Assembly: GCA_020633335.1 (NCBI GenBank) | Contig: JACKDU010000007.1 | Location: forward strand, 1-64,000 | DNA: 64,000 bases | Direction of reading: 5' to 3' | Origin: Myxococcales bacterium | Lineage (GTDB): Bacteria > Myxococcota_A > Polyangia > Nannocystales > Nannocystaceae | In this document: piece by piece, positions 19,765-27,744 of the stretch | Layout: each line of letters starts with the position of its first letter | Numbering within the stretch: position 1 is the first letter of the stretch | Notes under the pieces: generated by a model | Database searches by the model: none | What the model saw: the letters and a program-made list of their open reading frames with translations, nothing else | What the model was told of the DNA's origin: nothing | Program-made: the position numbers and the translations under genes

Positions 19765-22226
19765 GCGCCGACGCCCGCAGCGGCCGCCTCCGGCGGCTCG
19801 GCCGGCGGGCGCTGATCGCCGGCCTCGCCGGCGCCCTCGGCCTCGGGGCCGCGCTGGTCGGCTGGGAGCTCCACCGCGGCTCGGTGGGCGCGCCGACGGC
19901 GGCCGAGCTCGCGGATCCCTGGCACCAGGGGCACCGGATCCTCGACCGCCAGGGACGCGTCCTCCGCGAGCGGGCCTCCGACACCGGCCTCCGCGGCCAC
20001 GAGCTCGACCTCGAGGCGATCGGCCCGCGCCTCGTCGGGGCGACGATCGAGAGCGAGGACCGCCGCTTCTTCGAGCACGACGGCGTCGACCGGGCGGCGA
20101 TCGCCCGGGCCGCCCTCCAGAGCGTGCGCCACGGGCGGATGGTCTCGGGCGCGAGCACGATCTCGCAGCAGCTCGTCAAGCTGGTCGACTCCCGCGGCGA
20201 GCCGGGCGCGCGCACCCTCGGGGTCAAGCTCCGCGAGGTCGCCCGCGCCCAGAACCTCGAGGAGGCGCTCGGCAAGCCGGAGATCCTCGCGGCCTACATC
20301 AACCGCCTGCCCTACGGCCACGGCCTCGTCGGCCCCGAGGCGGCCGCCCGCGCCTACTTCGGGGTCGCCGCCCGCGACCTGAGCTGGGCCCGGGCCGCCT
20401 TCCTCGCGGTGCTGCCGCGGGCGCCCTCGTACCTCGATCCCTACCGCCACCTCGACCGCGTGCTCCTCCGCCAGCGGGCGCTCCTCGGCGCCCTCCACGA
20501 GGACGGCGAGCTCAGCGACGAGGAGCACCGGGCAGCCCTCGCCGAGGCGATCGAGCTCCGCCCGCTCGAGCGGCCCTTCCTCGCGCCCCACCTCGTCGAC
20601 GCGCTCGTCGCCGAGCACAACCTGTCCGAAGGGCAAGAGACCCGGACGACCGTCGACCTCGACCTCCAGCGCGACGTCGAGGGGCTGGTGCGCACGCGGA
20701 TGGCGCTCCTCGCCGACAAGGGGGCGAGCGACGCGGCGGTGATCGTCGTCGACAACCAGAGCGGCGAGGTCCTCGCCTACGTCGGCTCGGCCGACTTCCA
20801 CGACCCCGAGATCTCCGGCCAGGTCGACATGATCCGCGCCCGCCGGCAGCCGGGCTCGACCCTCAAGCCCTTCGTCTACGCCCTCGGGATCGCCCACGGG
20901 CACCGCGCGAGCGAGGCCCTCGCCGACGTCGCCACCCGCTTCGACGAGCCCGGCGGGTCCTACGTGCCGGTCAACTTCGGGCGGGGCTACGAGGGGCCGA
21001 TCAGCCTCCGCGAGGCGCTCGCCGGCTCGCTCAACGTCCCGGCCGTCCGCCTCGCCGCCGAGCTCGAGGGCGGCGAGCTCCTGGCGACCCTGCGCCGCCT
21101 CGGCTTCGCCAGCCTCGACCGCGAGGCCGCCCACTACGGCCTCGCGCTCGCGCTCGGCTCCGGCGAGGTCGAGCTCCGCGAGCTCGCGGCGGCCTACGTG
21201 ACCCTCGCCCGCGGCGGCGAGCGGATCCCGCTCCGCCTCAAGGTCGACGACCCGGCGCGCCTCGGCGAGGCGGTCGCGCCCGGCGAGGGCGAGCGGATCT
21301 TCGACCCCGGGGTCGCCGCCCAGATCACCGAGATCCTCGCCGACCCGCTCGCCCGCGTCCGCGGCCTCCACGGGCGCGGCCCCTTCGTCCTCCCCTACCC
21401 GGTGGCGATCAAGACCGGGACCTCGTCGGGCTACCGCGACACCTGGACGGTCGGCTTCTCCCACGAGCGGACGGTCGCGGTCTGGGTCGGCAACGCCGAC
21501 GGCAGCGGCACCGCGAGCCTCACCGGCGCCTCCGGGGCCGGCTACCTCTTCGCCGACGTGATGCGGCGGGCGATGGACGACGTCGCCGCCCGGGCCCCCC
21601 TCTGGGACCCCGAGCTCCTGGTCGCGGTCGACGTCTGCCCGCTCTCGGGGGCGCCCGCCGGGCCCGCCTGCCCGGAGAGCGTGCGCCGGCTCGAGCGGCG
21701 GCGCGGTGAGCATGACCATACGGACAGGCTCGATGAGCCATGCACGATGCACCAGCACGTCCGTCGGGACGCGGCCGCCGCGAGCGGCTGGCGCTGCGAC
21801 CCCCGGGGGACGACCTCGGCGGTGGTCCTCGGCGACGCCTACGAGGAGTGGCTCCTCGCCCACGGCCCCCGCGACCCGACGACCCCGTGGATCTCCGAGG
21901 GCGGGACGCCGGGGTGCGGCGACCCGGGGGGCCAGACCCCGACCCTGCGGGTGAGCACGCCGGCCAACGGCTCGGTGATCCTCCTCGGCGCCCGCGGCGG
22001 GGCCGAGGCCCAGGTGATCGAGGTCGAGGTCCGGGTCGAGCCGCCGGCGCTGGCGGCGAGCCTCGGCGAGCTCGAGATCGTCGTCGACGGCGAGGTGGCC
22101 GCGAGGACAGGTTGGCCCTTCCGGGCGACGATCCCGGCGCGCGCCGGCGACCACGAGATCCTCGCGCGGCCGGCGGACCCGGGCCTCAGCGCGCGCTTCG
22201 AGCCCAGCCGGATCGCGGTCCGCTAG
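19761..22226 (+). CDS. pbpC: Penicillin-binding protein 1C (transglycosylase/transpeptidase)
   Basis: Bifunctional class A PBP of 821 aa that polymerises glycan strands and may crosslink them. GTG 19761 overlaps the A2M stop (GTGA), implying translational coupling. An N-terminal anchor (RRALIAGLAGALGLGAALVGWEL) precedes the glycosyltransferase domain with IESEDRRFFEHDG near residue 96 and SGASTISQQ. The transpeptidase domain shows STLK near residue 367, SLN near 424 and KTGTSSGYRD near 550. A C-terminal BiPBP_C beta domain (from about residue 730, starting VSTPANGSVI) is diagnostic of PbpC. Two segments near 21705-21760 use less GC-rich codons than their surroundings. The partner A2M protein is directly upstream. 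Confidence 0.95.
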   Translation: MSADARSGRLRRLGRRALIAGLAGALGLGAALVGWELHRGSVGAPTAAELADPWHQGHRILDRQGRVLRERASDTGLRGHELDLEAIGPRLVGATIESEDRRFFEHDGVDRAAIARAALQSVRHGRMVSGASTISQQLVKLVDSRGEPGARTLGVKLREVARAQNLEEALGKPEILAAYINRLPYGHGLVGPEAAARAYFGVAARDLSWARAAFLAVLPRAPSYLDPYRHLDRVLLRQRALLGALHEDGELSDEEHRAALAEAIELRPLERPFLAPHLVDALVAEHNLSEGQETRTTVDLDLQRDVEGLVRTRMALLADKGASDAAVIVVDNQSGEVLAYVGSADFHDPEISGQVDMIRARRQPGSTLKPFVYALGIAHGHRASEALADVATRFDEPGGSYVPVNFGRGYEGPISLREALAGSLNVPAVRLAAELEGGELLATLRRLGFASLDREAAHYGLALALGSGEVELRELAAAYVTLARGGERIPLRLKVDDPARLGEAVAPGEGERIFDPGVAAQITEILADPLARVRGLHGRGPFVLPYPVAIKTGTSSGYRDTWTVGFSHERTVAVWVGNADGSGTASLTGASGAGYLFADVMRRAMDDVAARAPLWDPELLVAVDVCPLSGAPAGPACPESVRRLERRRGEHDHTDRLDEPCTMHQHVRRDAAAASGWRCDPRGTTSAVVLGDAYEEWLLAHGPRDPTTPWISEGGTPGCGDPGGQTPTLRVSTPANGSVILLGARGGAEAQVIEVEVRVEPPALAASLGELEIVVDGEVAARTGWPFRATIPARAGDHEILARPADPGLSARFEPSRIAVR

Positions 22227-22233
22227 GGCGCGC

Positions 22234-23340
22234 CTACTCGGCCTTCTTGCGCCCGAAGAGCGCCTTGGCCCCGGCGACCAGGCCCAGCGCCAGGAAGATC
22301 AGGAGCTTCTTGCCGGCGATCAGGAGCTTCATCAGCCCCGCCCAGAGGCCGACCTTGGTCGCCACCTTGCCGGCGATGAGGCCGGCGATCCCGTAGGTGG
22401 CGACGTCATCGATGTCGGGGTCGAAGTCGATGTAGCGGTTGCCCTCGTTGAACTCGACGAGCGCGTAGACCTTCTCCATCTCCGGCCGGATCGCCGCGAG
22501 CTGGCCGATCCCCGAGACCGCGTTGAGCTCGAGCACGCCCTTGCGGCCGAGCACGCGGATCGCGTAGTTGAGCGAGTGCTCGGGGGCGCCGTCGACCTCG
22601 AGCTCCTGGGCCCAGTAGAGCGAGTGGATCTCCCGGGCGTAGCGCGGCTGCTCGGCCCAGCCGACCAGGTGCATCGCCGGGTAGCCCTGCGCGGTCCGGC
22701 TGGTGTTGCCGGCCTCGGTGCCCTCCTTGAGCTGGCTGAGGAGCTCGTCGTAGTCGATCTCGTCGGCGTCGTCGTCGCTGACGTGGCCCTCCTCGCTGTA
22801 GGTGATGATCACGCCCCAGCCGCGGAGCGGCTCGATCGGCGAGAGGTCGGCCGGGACGATCATGCCCAGGGTCTCGGAGCCCGGCGGGTTGCCCCAGCCC
22901 TCGGTGAGCACCCGCTCGGCGTCGGCGGGGCCGAGGTAGCGGAACTCGTCGCCGAGGTGGAGGACCGCGAGGCCGTCGCGGATCGTCACGTCGCCGCGCT
23001 GGTAGCCGAGGCCGGCGTCGAAGGTGTCGATCGCCGCCTTGCGGATCGCCGAGGCGATCTTCTCCTCGACCGGCGTGAGCGGCTCGCCCCGCTGCGCGCG
23101 ATCGAGGAGCGAGCTCATCGCCGCCTCATCGAGCTCGGCGAGCGCCGCCCGGGCCTCGTCGTCGAGCGCGGCCATCACCGCCGCGAACATCGGATCGACC
23201 GGCTCGTCCGCGACCTCGCGGGGCTCCTCCACGTCGGTGGCCGGCGCCTGATCGAGGGCCGCGTCGGCGGTCGTCGGCGGCGGCGCGATGTCGGCGGAGG
23301 CGAGGACGAGCGCGAGGGGGAGGGACCAAGAGATCGACAT
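22234..23340 (-). CDS. DUF2167 membrane protein
   Basis: Member of the DUF2167 family (COG4714), envelope proteins of unknown function, 368 aa. A signal peptide (ISWSLPLALVLASA) is followed by an acidic spacer and the conserved domain. Visible family features include GYQRGDVTIRDG, FRYLGPADAERVLTEGWGNP, GWGVIITYSEEGHVSDDDA, the domain centre GWAEQPRYAREIHSLYWAQE and FNEGNRYIDFDPDIDDVATYG. Two hydrophobic segments (about residues 320-360) and a basic tail (FGRKKAE) anchor the C-terminus. It converges with pbpC across only 7 bp. Confidence 0.9.
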   Translation of the reverse strand: MSISWSLPLALVLASADIAPPPTTADAALDQAPATDVEEPREVADEPVDPMFAAVMAALDDEARAALAELDEAAMSSLLDRAQRGEPLTPVEEKIASAIRKAAIDTFDAGLGYQRGDVTIRDGLAVLHLGDEFRYLGPADAERVLTEGWGNPPGSETLGMIVPADLSPIEPLRGWGVIITYSEEGHVSDDDADEIDYDELLSQLKEGTEAGNTSRTAQGYPAMHLVGWAEQPRYAREIHSLYWAQELEVDGAPEHSLNYAIRVLGRKGVLELNAVSGIGQLAAIRPEMEKVYALVEFNEGNRYIDFDPDIDDVATYGIAGLIAGKVATKVGLWAGLMKLLIAGKKLLIFLALGLVAGAKALFGRKKAE

Positions 23341-23410
23341 GGGACCAGCTTTCTCGGCGGGCGGTGCCGGCCACGATACCCGATCCCGGGGGGTCTGCGC
23401 TCGCCGGGCC

Positions 23411-24292
23411 TCAGCCGGCGTCGGCGGCCGGGCGCGGGCGGAGCTTCAGCGCCCCCGAGGCGACCATCTGCGCCCGCGCCCGCTTCATCCGCTGGGCCTC
23501 GCGGGGGTGGAAGGCGCGCTCACTCCAGGGGATCGGGCTCTCCCCCTTGTTCATCAGGCTCACCGGGTAGCGGGAGTGCGGGAGCGAGAAGAAGTGGCCG
23601 AGCTCGTGGGTCAGCGTCAGCGAGCCGGCGATCGACGAGACGATCACCCAGCGCCGCTCGGTCGCCGCGCGATCCCGCCAGTGGACCCCGCGGATCTCGC
23701 CGGGGCCGTCGACGTCGGCGAGCGAGCCGACCACGAAGACGTGGACGACCCCGCGGCTGAAGTGGGGGCGGCCGAGCTTGTCGCGGTCGAGGCGGGTGAC
23801 GATGTCCCGCTGCTCCGCCGGCAGGGCGTCGACCGCGACGACCTCGAAGCCGACGTCGATCGCCGCGCCGAAGCGCTCCTCCGCGCGGGCGAGCTGGTCG
23901 CTCACCCAGGCGAGGTCGCGCACCGGCGCGCCCTCGTCGACGACGACGTGGAGGTGGATCCCGAAGCAGGCGTCGCGCTCGGGCGGGCAGCGCGGGGTGT
24001 CGTCGACGAAGCCGGCGAGCGGGTCGGCAGGGGGCGCGGGGGACACGGGCACGACCGCGACCGGCGGGGCGGCCACGCTCGCCTCCGCCTCCACCTCCGC
24101 CCCCGCCGCGGGTCCCGTGACGACCGCCTCACCGACCTCGGCGGCCGCAGGAGCGGGCTCCAGGGCCGCGGCGGGGCGCTCCGCGGGCCCCGGCGCCGCG
24201 CTCGGGGTCGCCGGCGTCGGCGGCCCCGAGCACCCGCCCGCGAGCACCAGCGCGAGCGCCAGCGTCCGTCCCCGAGTCAACGCGACCGCCAC
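23411..24292 (-). CDS. Metzincin-type zinc metallopeptidase lipoprotein
   Basis: Predicted secreted or surface zinc protease of 293 aa. The signal ends in a lipobox (LVLAGGC), followed by a Pro/Ala-rich linker to about residue 90. The catalytic consensus HELGHFFSLPH (HExxHxxGxxH-like spacing HExxHxxxxxH) lies near residue 230. A Met-turn (SLMNKG) follows about 15 residues later, as in metzincins (matrixin/astacin/reprolysin clan MA(M)). The usual Gly in HExxHxxG is replaced (HFFSLPH). GTG 24292 is chosen, 2 bp after the UbiA gene's last base, rather than a TTG at 24304 that would overlap it. It is presumably co-transcribed with the prenyltransferase gene, although no functional link is obvious. 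Confidence 0.82.
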   Translation of the reverse strand: MAVALTRGRTLALALVLAGGCSGPPTPATPSAAPGPAERPAAALEPAPAAAEVGEAVVTGPAAGAEVEAEASVAAPPVAVVPVSPAPPADPLAGFVDDTPRCPPERDACFGIHLHVVVDEGAPVRDLAWVSDQLARAEERFGAAIDVGFEVVAVDALPAEQRDIVTRLDRDKLGRPHFSRGVVHVFVVGSLADVDGPGEIRGVHWRDRAATERRWVIVSSIAGSLTLTHELGHFFSLPHSRYPVSLMNKGESPIPWSERAFHPREAQRMKRARAQMVASGALKLRPRPAADAG

Positions 24293-24293
24293 G

Positions 24294-25214
24294 TCACGCC
24301 CCAAGGAGCAGCCCGATCACGAAGAGCGCGACCGACCACGCGAGGAGGAGCGCGTGGCCGGCCCCGCCGACCAGGAGGACGAAGCGCTCGCACTCGTCGC
24401 GGTTGACCGCGTCGGCCGAGCCGAGGAGGCGGGCGCCGAGGACCGCGAGGACCAGCGCCGGCGCGGCGAAGAGGAGGTCGATCGTCCGCGAGAAGTCGGG
24501 GATCACCAGGTGGCCGAGGACCGACGCGAAGAGGGTGAGCTCGATCGCGTGGCGTCGCGCCTGCCACTGGCCGTAGCGGACCGCGTAGCTCCGCTTCCCG
24601 GCGGCCTGATCCGCCGGGTGATCGGGGAGCGAGGTCAGGATGTTGCCGGCGACCCCGAGCATGAAGGCCGGGGCGAGCGGCGGGATCACGGTGATGCTGA
24701 GGTCGCCGGTCTGGGCGTAGACCGCCGTCAGCGGGAGGACGACGCCGACGCCGACGCCCTGGACCAGCTCGCCGTAGCCGCGGTAGGCGAGGCGCAGCGG
24801 CGGGTAGGAGTAGATCCAGACCAGGACCGCCGCGATCAAGGGCGCGACCCACATCCACGACCGGTCGGCGTGGACGCTGAGGAAGAGCGCGGCCGAGAGC
24901 GCCGACGCGAGGGCGATCGCCGCCCCCTGGAGGAGCTCGCCGCGGCTCAGCTTGCCCTCCTGGAGCACCCGCGAGCCGCCGCCGAAGCGGCTCGGGCCCT
25001 CGTTGAGGCGGTCGGCCTCCTCGTCGGCGAGGTCGTTGGCGAAGACGATGAAGAGCTGGATCGCCACGCCGAAGGCGGCGACGAGGGCGAAGATCAGGGG
25101 ATCGAAGGCGCCGTAGCGGGCGAACGCGACCGCCTGGCCGAAGAGCAAGGGGACCGCGATGTTCGCCTGCGAGAGCGGGCGGGCGGCCTGGATCCACGCT
25201 GCGAGCGACGACAT
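24294..25214 (-). CDS. UbiA-family prenyltransferase (MenA-like)
   Basis: Integral-membrane aromatic prenyltransferase of 306 aa. The first Asp-rich motif is NDLADEEADRLN (NDxxDxxxD), followed by the conserved cytoplasmic loop YSYPPLRLAYRGYGE. The second motif region is LTSLPDHPADQAAGKRS (DxxxD). About nine hydrophobic helices are visible. These are the Mg-prenyl-diphosphate-binding features of UbiA/MenA/UbiA-like enzymes. A quinone-pathway role such as 1,4-dihydroxy-2-naphthoate prenylation is possible, but the aromatic acceptor cannot be read from sequence. It is divergent from the ArsA-like operon, with 209 bp between starts, and immediately precedes the metzincin gene. Confidence 0.88.
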   Translation of the reverse strand: MSSLAAWIQAARPLSQANIAVPLLFGQAVAFARYGAFDPLIFALVAAFGVAIQLFIVFANDLADEEADRLNEGPSRFGGGSRVLQEGKLSRGELLQGAAIALASALSAALFLSVHADRSWMWVAPLIAAVLVWIYSYPPLRLAYRGYGELVQGVGVGVVLPLTAVYAQTGDLSITVIPPLAPAFMLGVAGNILTSLPDHPADQAAGKRSYAVRYGQWQARRHAIELTLFASVLGHLVIPDFSRTIDLLFAAPALVLAVLGARLLGSADAVNRDECERFVLLVGGAGHALLLAWSVALFVIGLLLGA

Positions 25215-25423
25215 GAGCGGCGACCACGATAGGCGATCGACGCGGCCCTCGCCAGCGAGGCGGCGGCCGCGGCGGCGTCTCCCCGCCCTCGGCGACGCGC
25301 TCGCTCGCCGATCTACTATGAGCCGCGAGCGCGAGGCCGCGGTCCCTGCGAGGTGGAGATCCCGGCCGACATGCGCTATCCAGGCGGCCGTGGCCGCCGC
25401 GCAGGCGGCCGCCCGGAACGCCC

Positions 25424-26410
25424 GTGCTCCCCGCCGATCCCCTCGCCGAGCGCCGCCTCCTCCTCTTCACCGGCAAGGGCGGCGTCGGCAAGTCGAGCGT
25501 GGTCGCGGCCCTCGGGGTCGCGGCCGCCGAGCGCGGTCTCCGACCCTTGATCGTCGAGCTCGGTCACCGGGCGTCGATGGCCAACCTCCTCGGCGGCGAG
25601 ATCGGCCACGAGCCGCGGGCGGTCGCCTGCGAGGGTCGCCTGGCGGCGATGAGCATCGACCAGGACGAGGCGCTCTTTGACTACATCGTCGCCCAGGTCC
25701 GGATGCGCCGGGTCGCCCGGGCGATCGCCGGCAACCAGAGCCTGCGCGGCCTCTTCCGCGCGGCCCCGGCGGTCCGCGAGGTGATCACCCTCGCCAAGAT
25801 CCAGGCGCTCGTCGACGCCCGCGACGCCGAGGGGCGCCCGCGCTGGCAGCCGATCCTCGTCGACCTCGACGCGACCGGCCACGCGCTCATGCTCCTGGGG
25901 CTCCCCCAGCTCCTCCGCCGCCTGGTCGCCAGCGGCCCGCTCGTCGGCGTCGGCGAGGCGCTGGCGGGGCTCATCGCCGACCCGGCGCGGACGCTCCTCT
26001 TGCTCGTCACCCTCGCCCGCGAGATCCCGGCCCAGGAGACGATCGAGCTCTTCCGCGAGCTCCGCCTCCGCCACCGCGTCGACGTCGGCGCGCTCGTGGT
26101 CAACCAAGTGCCGGCGCCGCCGCTGGACGACGCGCTCCTCCCCTGGCTCGATCGCGCGGAGGCGCGGGTCGGCCGCCACGGCCCGCTGGCGGCCGATCTC
26201 GCGCTGGCGCGCCGCCTCGTCGCCGACCACGCCTCCGCCCTCCGGGTCCGCGAGCGCCTCGCCCGCGAGGTCGAGGGCGTGCCCCAGCTCCCGCTCCCCC
26301 ACCTCGCCGGCGGGATCGAGGGCGAGGTGGAGCTCCGCGTCCTCGCCGCGGCGGCCGAGGCCTGGATGTCTCAACGGTCAGGTGGCCGGGACCGCGAGGG
26401 CGAGCGATGA
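25424..26410 (+). CDS. ArsA/GET3-family ATPase, first of a pair
   Basis: P-loop ATPase of the ArsA/Get3 (SIMIBI) class, 328 aa. It starts at GTG 25424. The deviant Walker A GKGGVGKS is at residues 17-24, with the signature Lys of this class, and the A'-type segment VELGHRASMANLLGG replaces the usual DPAHS. No cysteine pattern typical of arsenite binding is visible, so arsenic efflux is unlikely. In myxobacteria such tandem homologues are common and of unknown function. It overlaps the second copy by ATGA, and the two probably form a heterodimer (inference from coupling and family behaviour). Confidence 0.87.
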   Translation: MLPADPLAERRLLLFTGKGGVGKSSVVAALGVAAAERGLRPLIVELGHRASMANLLGGEIGHEPRAVACEGRLAAMSIDQDEALFDYIVAQVRMRRVARAIAGNQSLRGLFRAAPAVREVITLAKIQALVDARDAEGRPRWQPILVDLDATGHALMLLGLPQLLRRLVASGPLVGVGEALAGLIADPARTLLLLVTLAREIPAQETIELFRELRLRHRVDVGALVVNQVPAPPLDDALLPWLDRAEARVGRHGPLAADLALARRLVADHASALRVRERLAREVEGVPQLPLPHLAGGIEGEVELRVLAAAAEAWMSQRSGGRDREGER

Positions 26411-27576
26411 GCGACCTCGACCGCCTCCTCCTGGGGCGCCGCCTCGTCGTCTGCGTCGGCCCCGGCGGCGTCGGCAAGACCACGGTCGCGGCCGCGCTCG
26501 CGCTCCGGGCGGCCCAGCTCGGCCGACGCACGCTGGTCCTGACCATCGACCCCGCCCGCCGCCTGGCGAGCGCCCTCGGCCTCGCCGAGCTCGGCGACGC
26601 GGAGCGCCTGGTGCCGGTCGCCGAGCACGGCGGCCGGGCGCCGCTCCACGCGGCGATGCTCGAGAGCGGCAGCGCCTACGACGCGCTGATCGGCCGGATC
26701 GCCGACGACCCCGAGCACCGCGCCCGGATCCTCGGCAACCGGGTCTACCAGATCATGTCGCGCGCCTTCGGCACCTCCCATGCCTACGTGGCGATGGAGC
26801 GCCTCCACGACGCGGCGGCGAGCGGCGCCTACGACCTCATCGTCCTCGACACCCCGCCGACCCGCAACGCCCTCGACATCCTCGACGCGCCGGGTCGCCT
26901 CCTCGCCTTCCTCGACGAGCGGATCGTCGGCTGGCTCCTCCGTGAGGCGCCGGAGGGGCTGCGGGCGCGCCTCCTCGCCCGCGGCGGCGCGGCGGCGCGC
27001 CGCCTCCTCGCGCTCCTCGCCGGCGAGGCGCTCGTCCGCGACCTCAGCGACTTCCTCGAGCTCTTCGTCGCCCTCCGCCCCGGCTTCCTCGCCCGCGCCG
27101 AGGCCGTCCAGGCGCTCCTCCGCGAGCCCACGACGGCCTTCGCGCTGGTGACGACGCCGCTCGCCGACAACCTCGCCGACGCCGCCTACCTCCGCGACGG
27201 GCTCGCGGCCCGCGGGATCGACGTCGCCGCGCTCGTCTTCAACCGCGCCCACGTCCCCCTCGGCGATCACCCCTGGTCGTGGGCGGCGAGCGAGCGGCCG
27301 CTCGCGGACGACCTCGCCGCGCTCGCCCCGGCCGACGCCGATGAGACCTCTGCCTTCACCGCCCTCCTGGAGCGCCTCGATCTCCTCCGGCGCGGAGTCG
27401 CGGCCGACAACCAGCGCGGCCGCCGGGCGATCGTCGCCTTCGCCGCCGCGGCCGTCACTGGATGTCTCAAAGTGCAGGCACCCATCCTCGATCGAGAGCC
27501 CCAGGAGCTCCGCGGGCTCGCGCGCCTCGCCGCGATCCTCGCCGATCCCCGGGCGACCGTCGCCGCGCCGCGCTGA
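26407..27576 (+). CDS. ArsA/GET3-family ATPase, second of a pair
   Basis: Second ArsA/Get3-like ATPase, 389 aa, coupled to the preceding gene by an ATGA overlap. Walker A is GPGGVGKTT (residues 18-26), followed by the switch-like TIDPARRLASALG (the DPAHS-equivalent DPARR) and DTPPTRNALDILDAP as switch II. This copy is the more canonical of the two and probably carries most of the activity. The C-terminal half is Ala/Leu/Arg-rich and helical, as expected for the client-binding part of the fold. Target-protein or membrane-protein handling is possible, but no substrate can be inferred. Confidence 0.88.
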   Translation: MSDLDRLLLGRRLVVCVGPGGVGKTTVAAALALRAAQLGRRTLVLTIDPARRLASALGLAELGDAERLVPVAEHGGRAPLHAAMLESGSAYDALIGRIADDPEHRARILGNRVYQIMSRAFGTSHAYVAMERLHDAAASGAYDLIVLDTPPTRNALDILDAPGRLLAFLDERIVGWLLREAPEGLRARLLARGGAAARRLLALLAGEALVRDLSDFLELFVALRPGFLARAEAVQALLREPTTAFALVTTPLADNLADAAYLRDGLAARGIDVAALVFNRAHVPLGDHPWSWAASERPLADDLAALAPADADETSAFTALLERLDLLRRGVAADNQRGRRAIVAFAAAAVTGCLKVQAPILDREPQELRGLARLAAILADPRATVAAPR

Positions 27577-27733
27577 GCCGCGCGACGCGAGAGCGCGCGC
27601 CGTTCCTCTATGACCCGAGGGACATGTCGACGATCCGCCGACATCCCCCGACCCGACGCGGCCCACAGGCCCGCGGGCTGGCGATCTTCCCCCTTCTGCC
27701 GCCTCCACCGCGGTGTTATCCATCGAGAGGTCT

Positions 27734-27738
27734 GGAGG
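27734..27738 (+). promoter_or_regulatory. Strong Shine-Dalgarno (ggagg) for FG-GAP lipoprotein
   Basis: A ggagg lies 6 nt before ATG 27745, one of the few consensus ribosome-binding sites in the window. It fixes the start of the downstream lipoprotein and rules out the upstream in-frame start near 27610. Confidence 0.75.
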
Positions 27739-27744
27739 ATTGGC

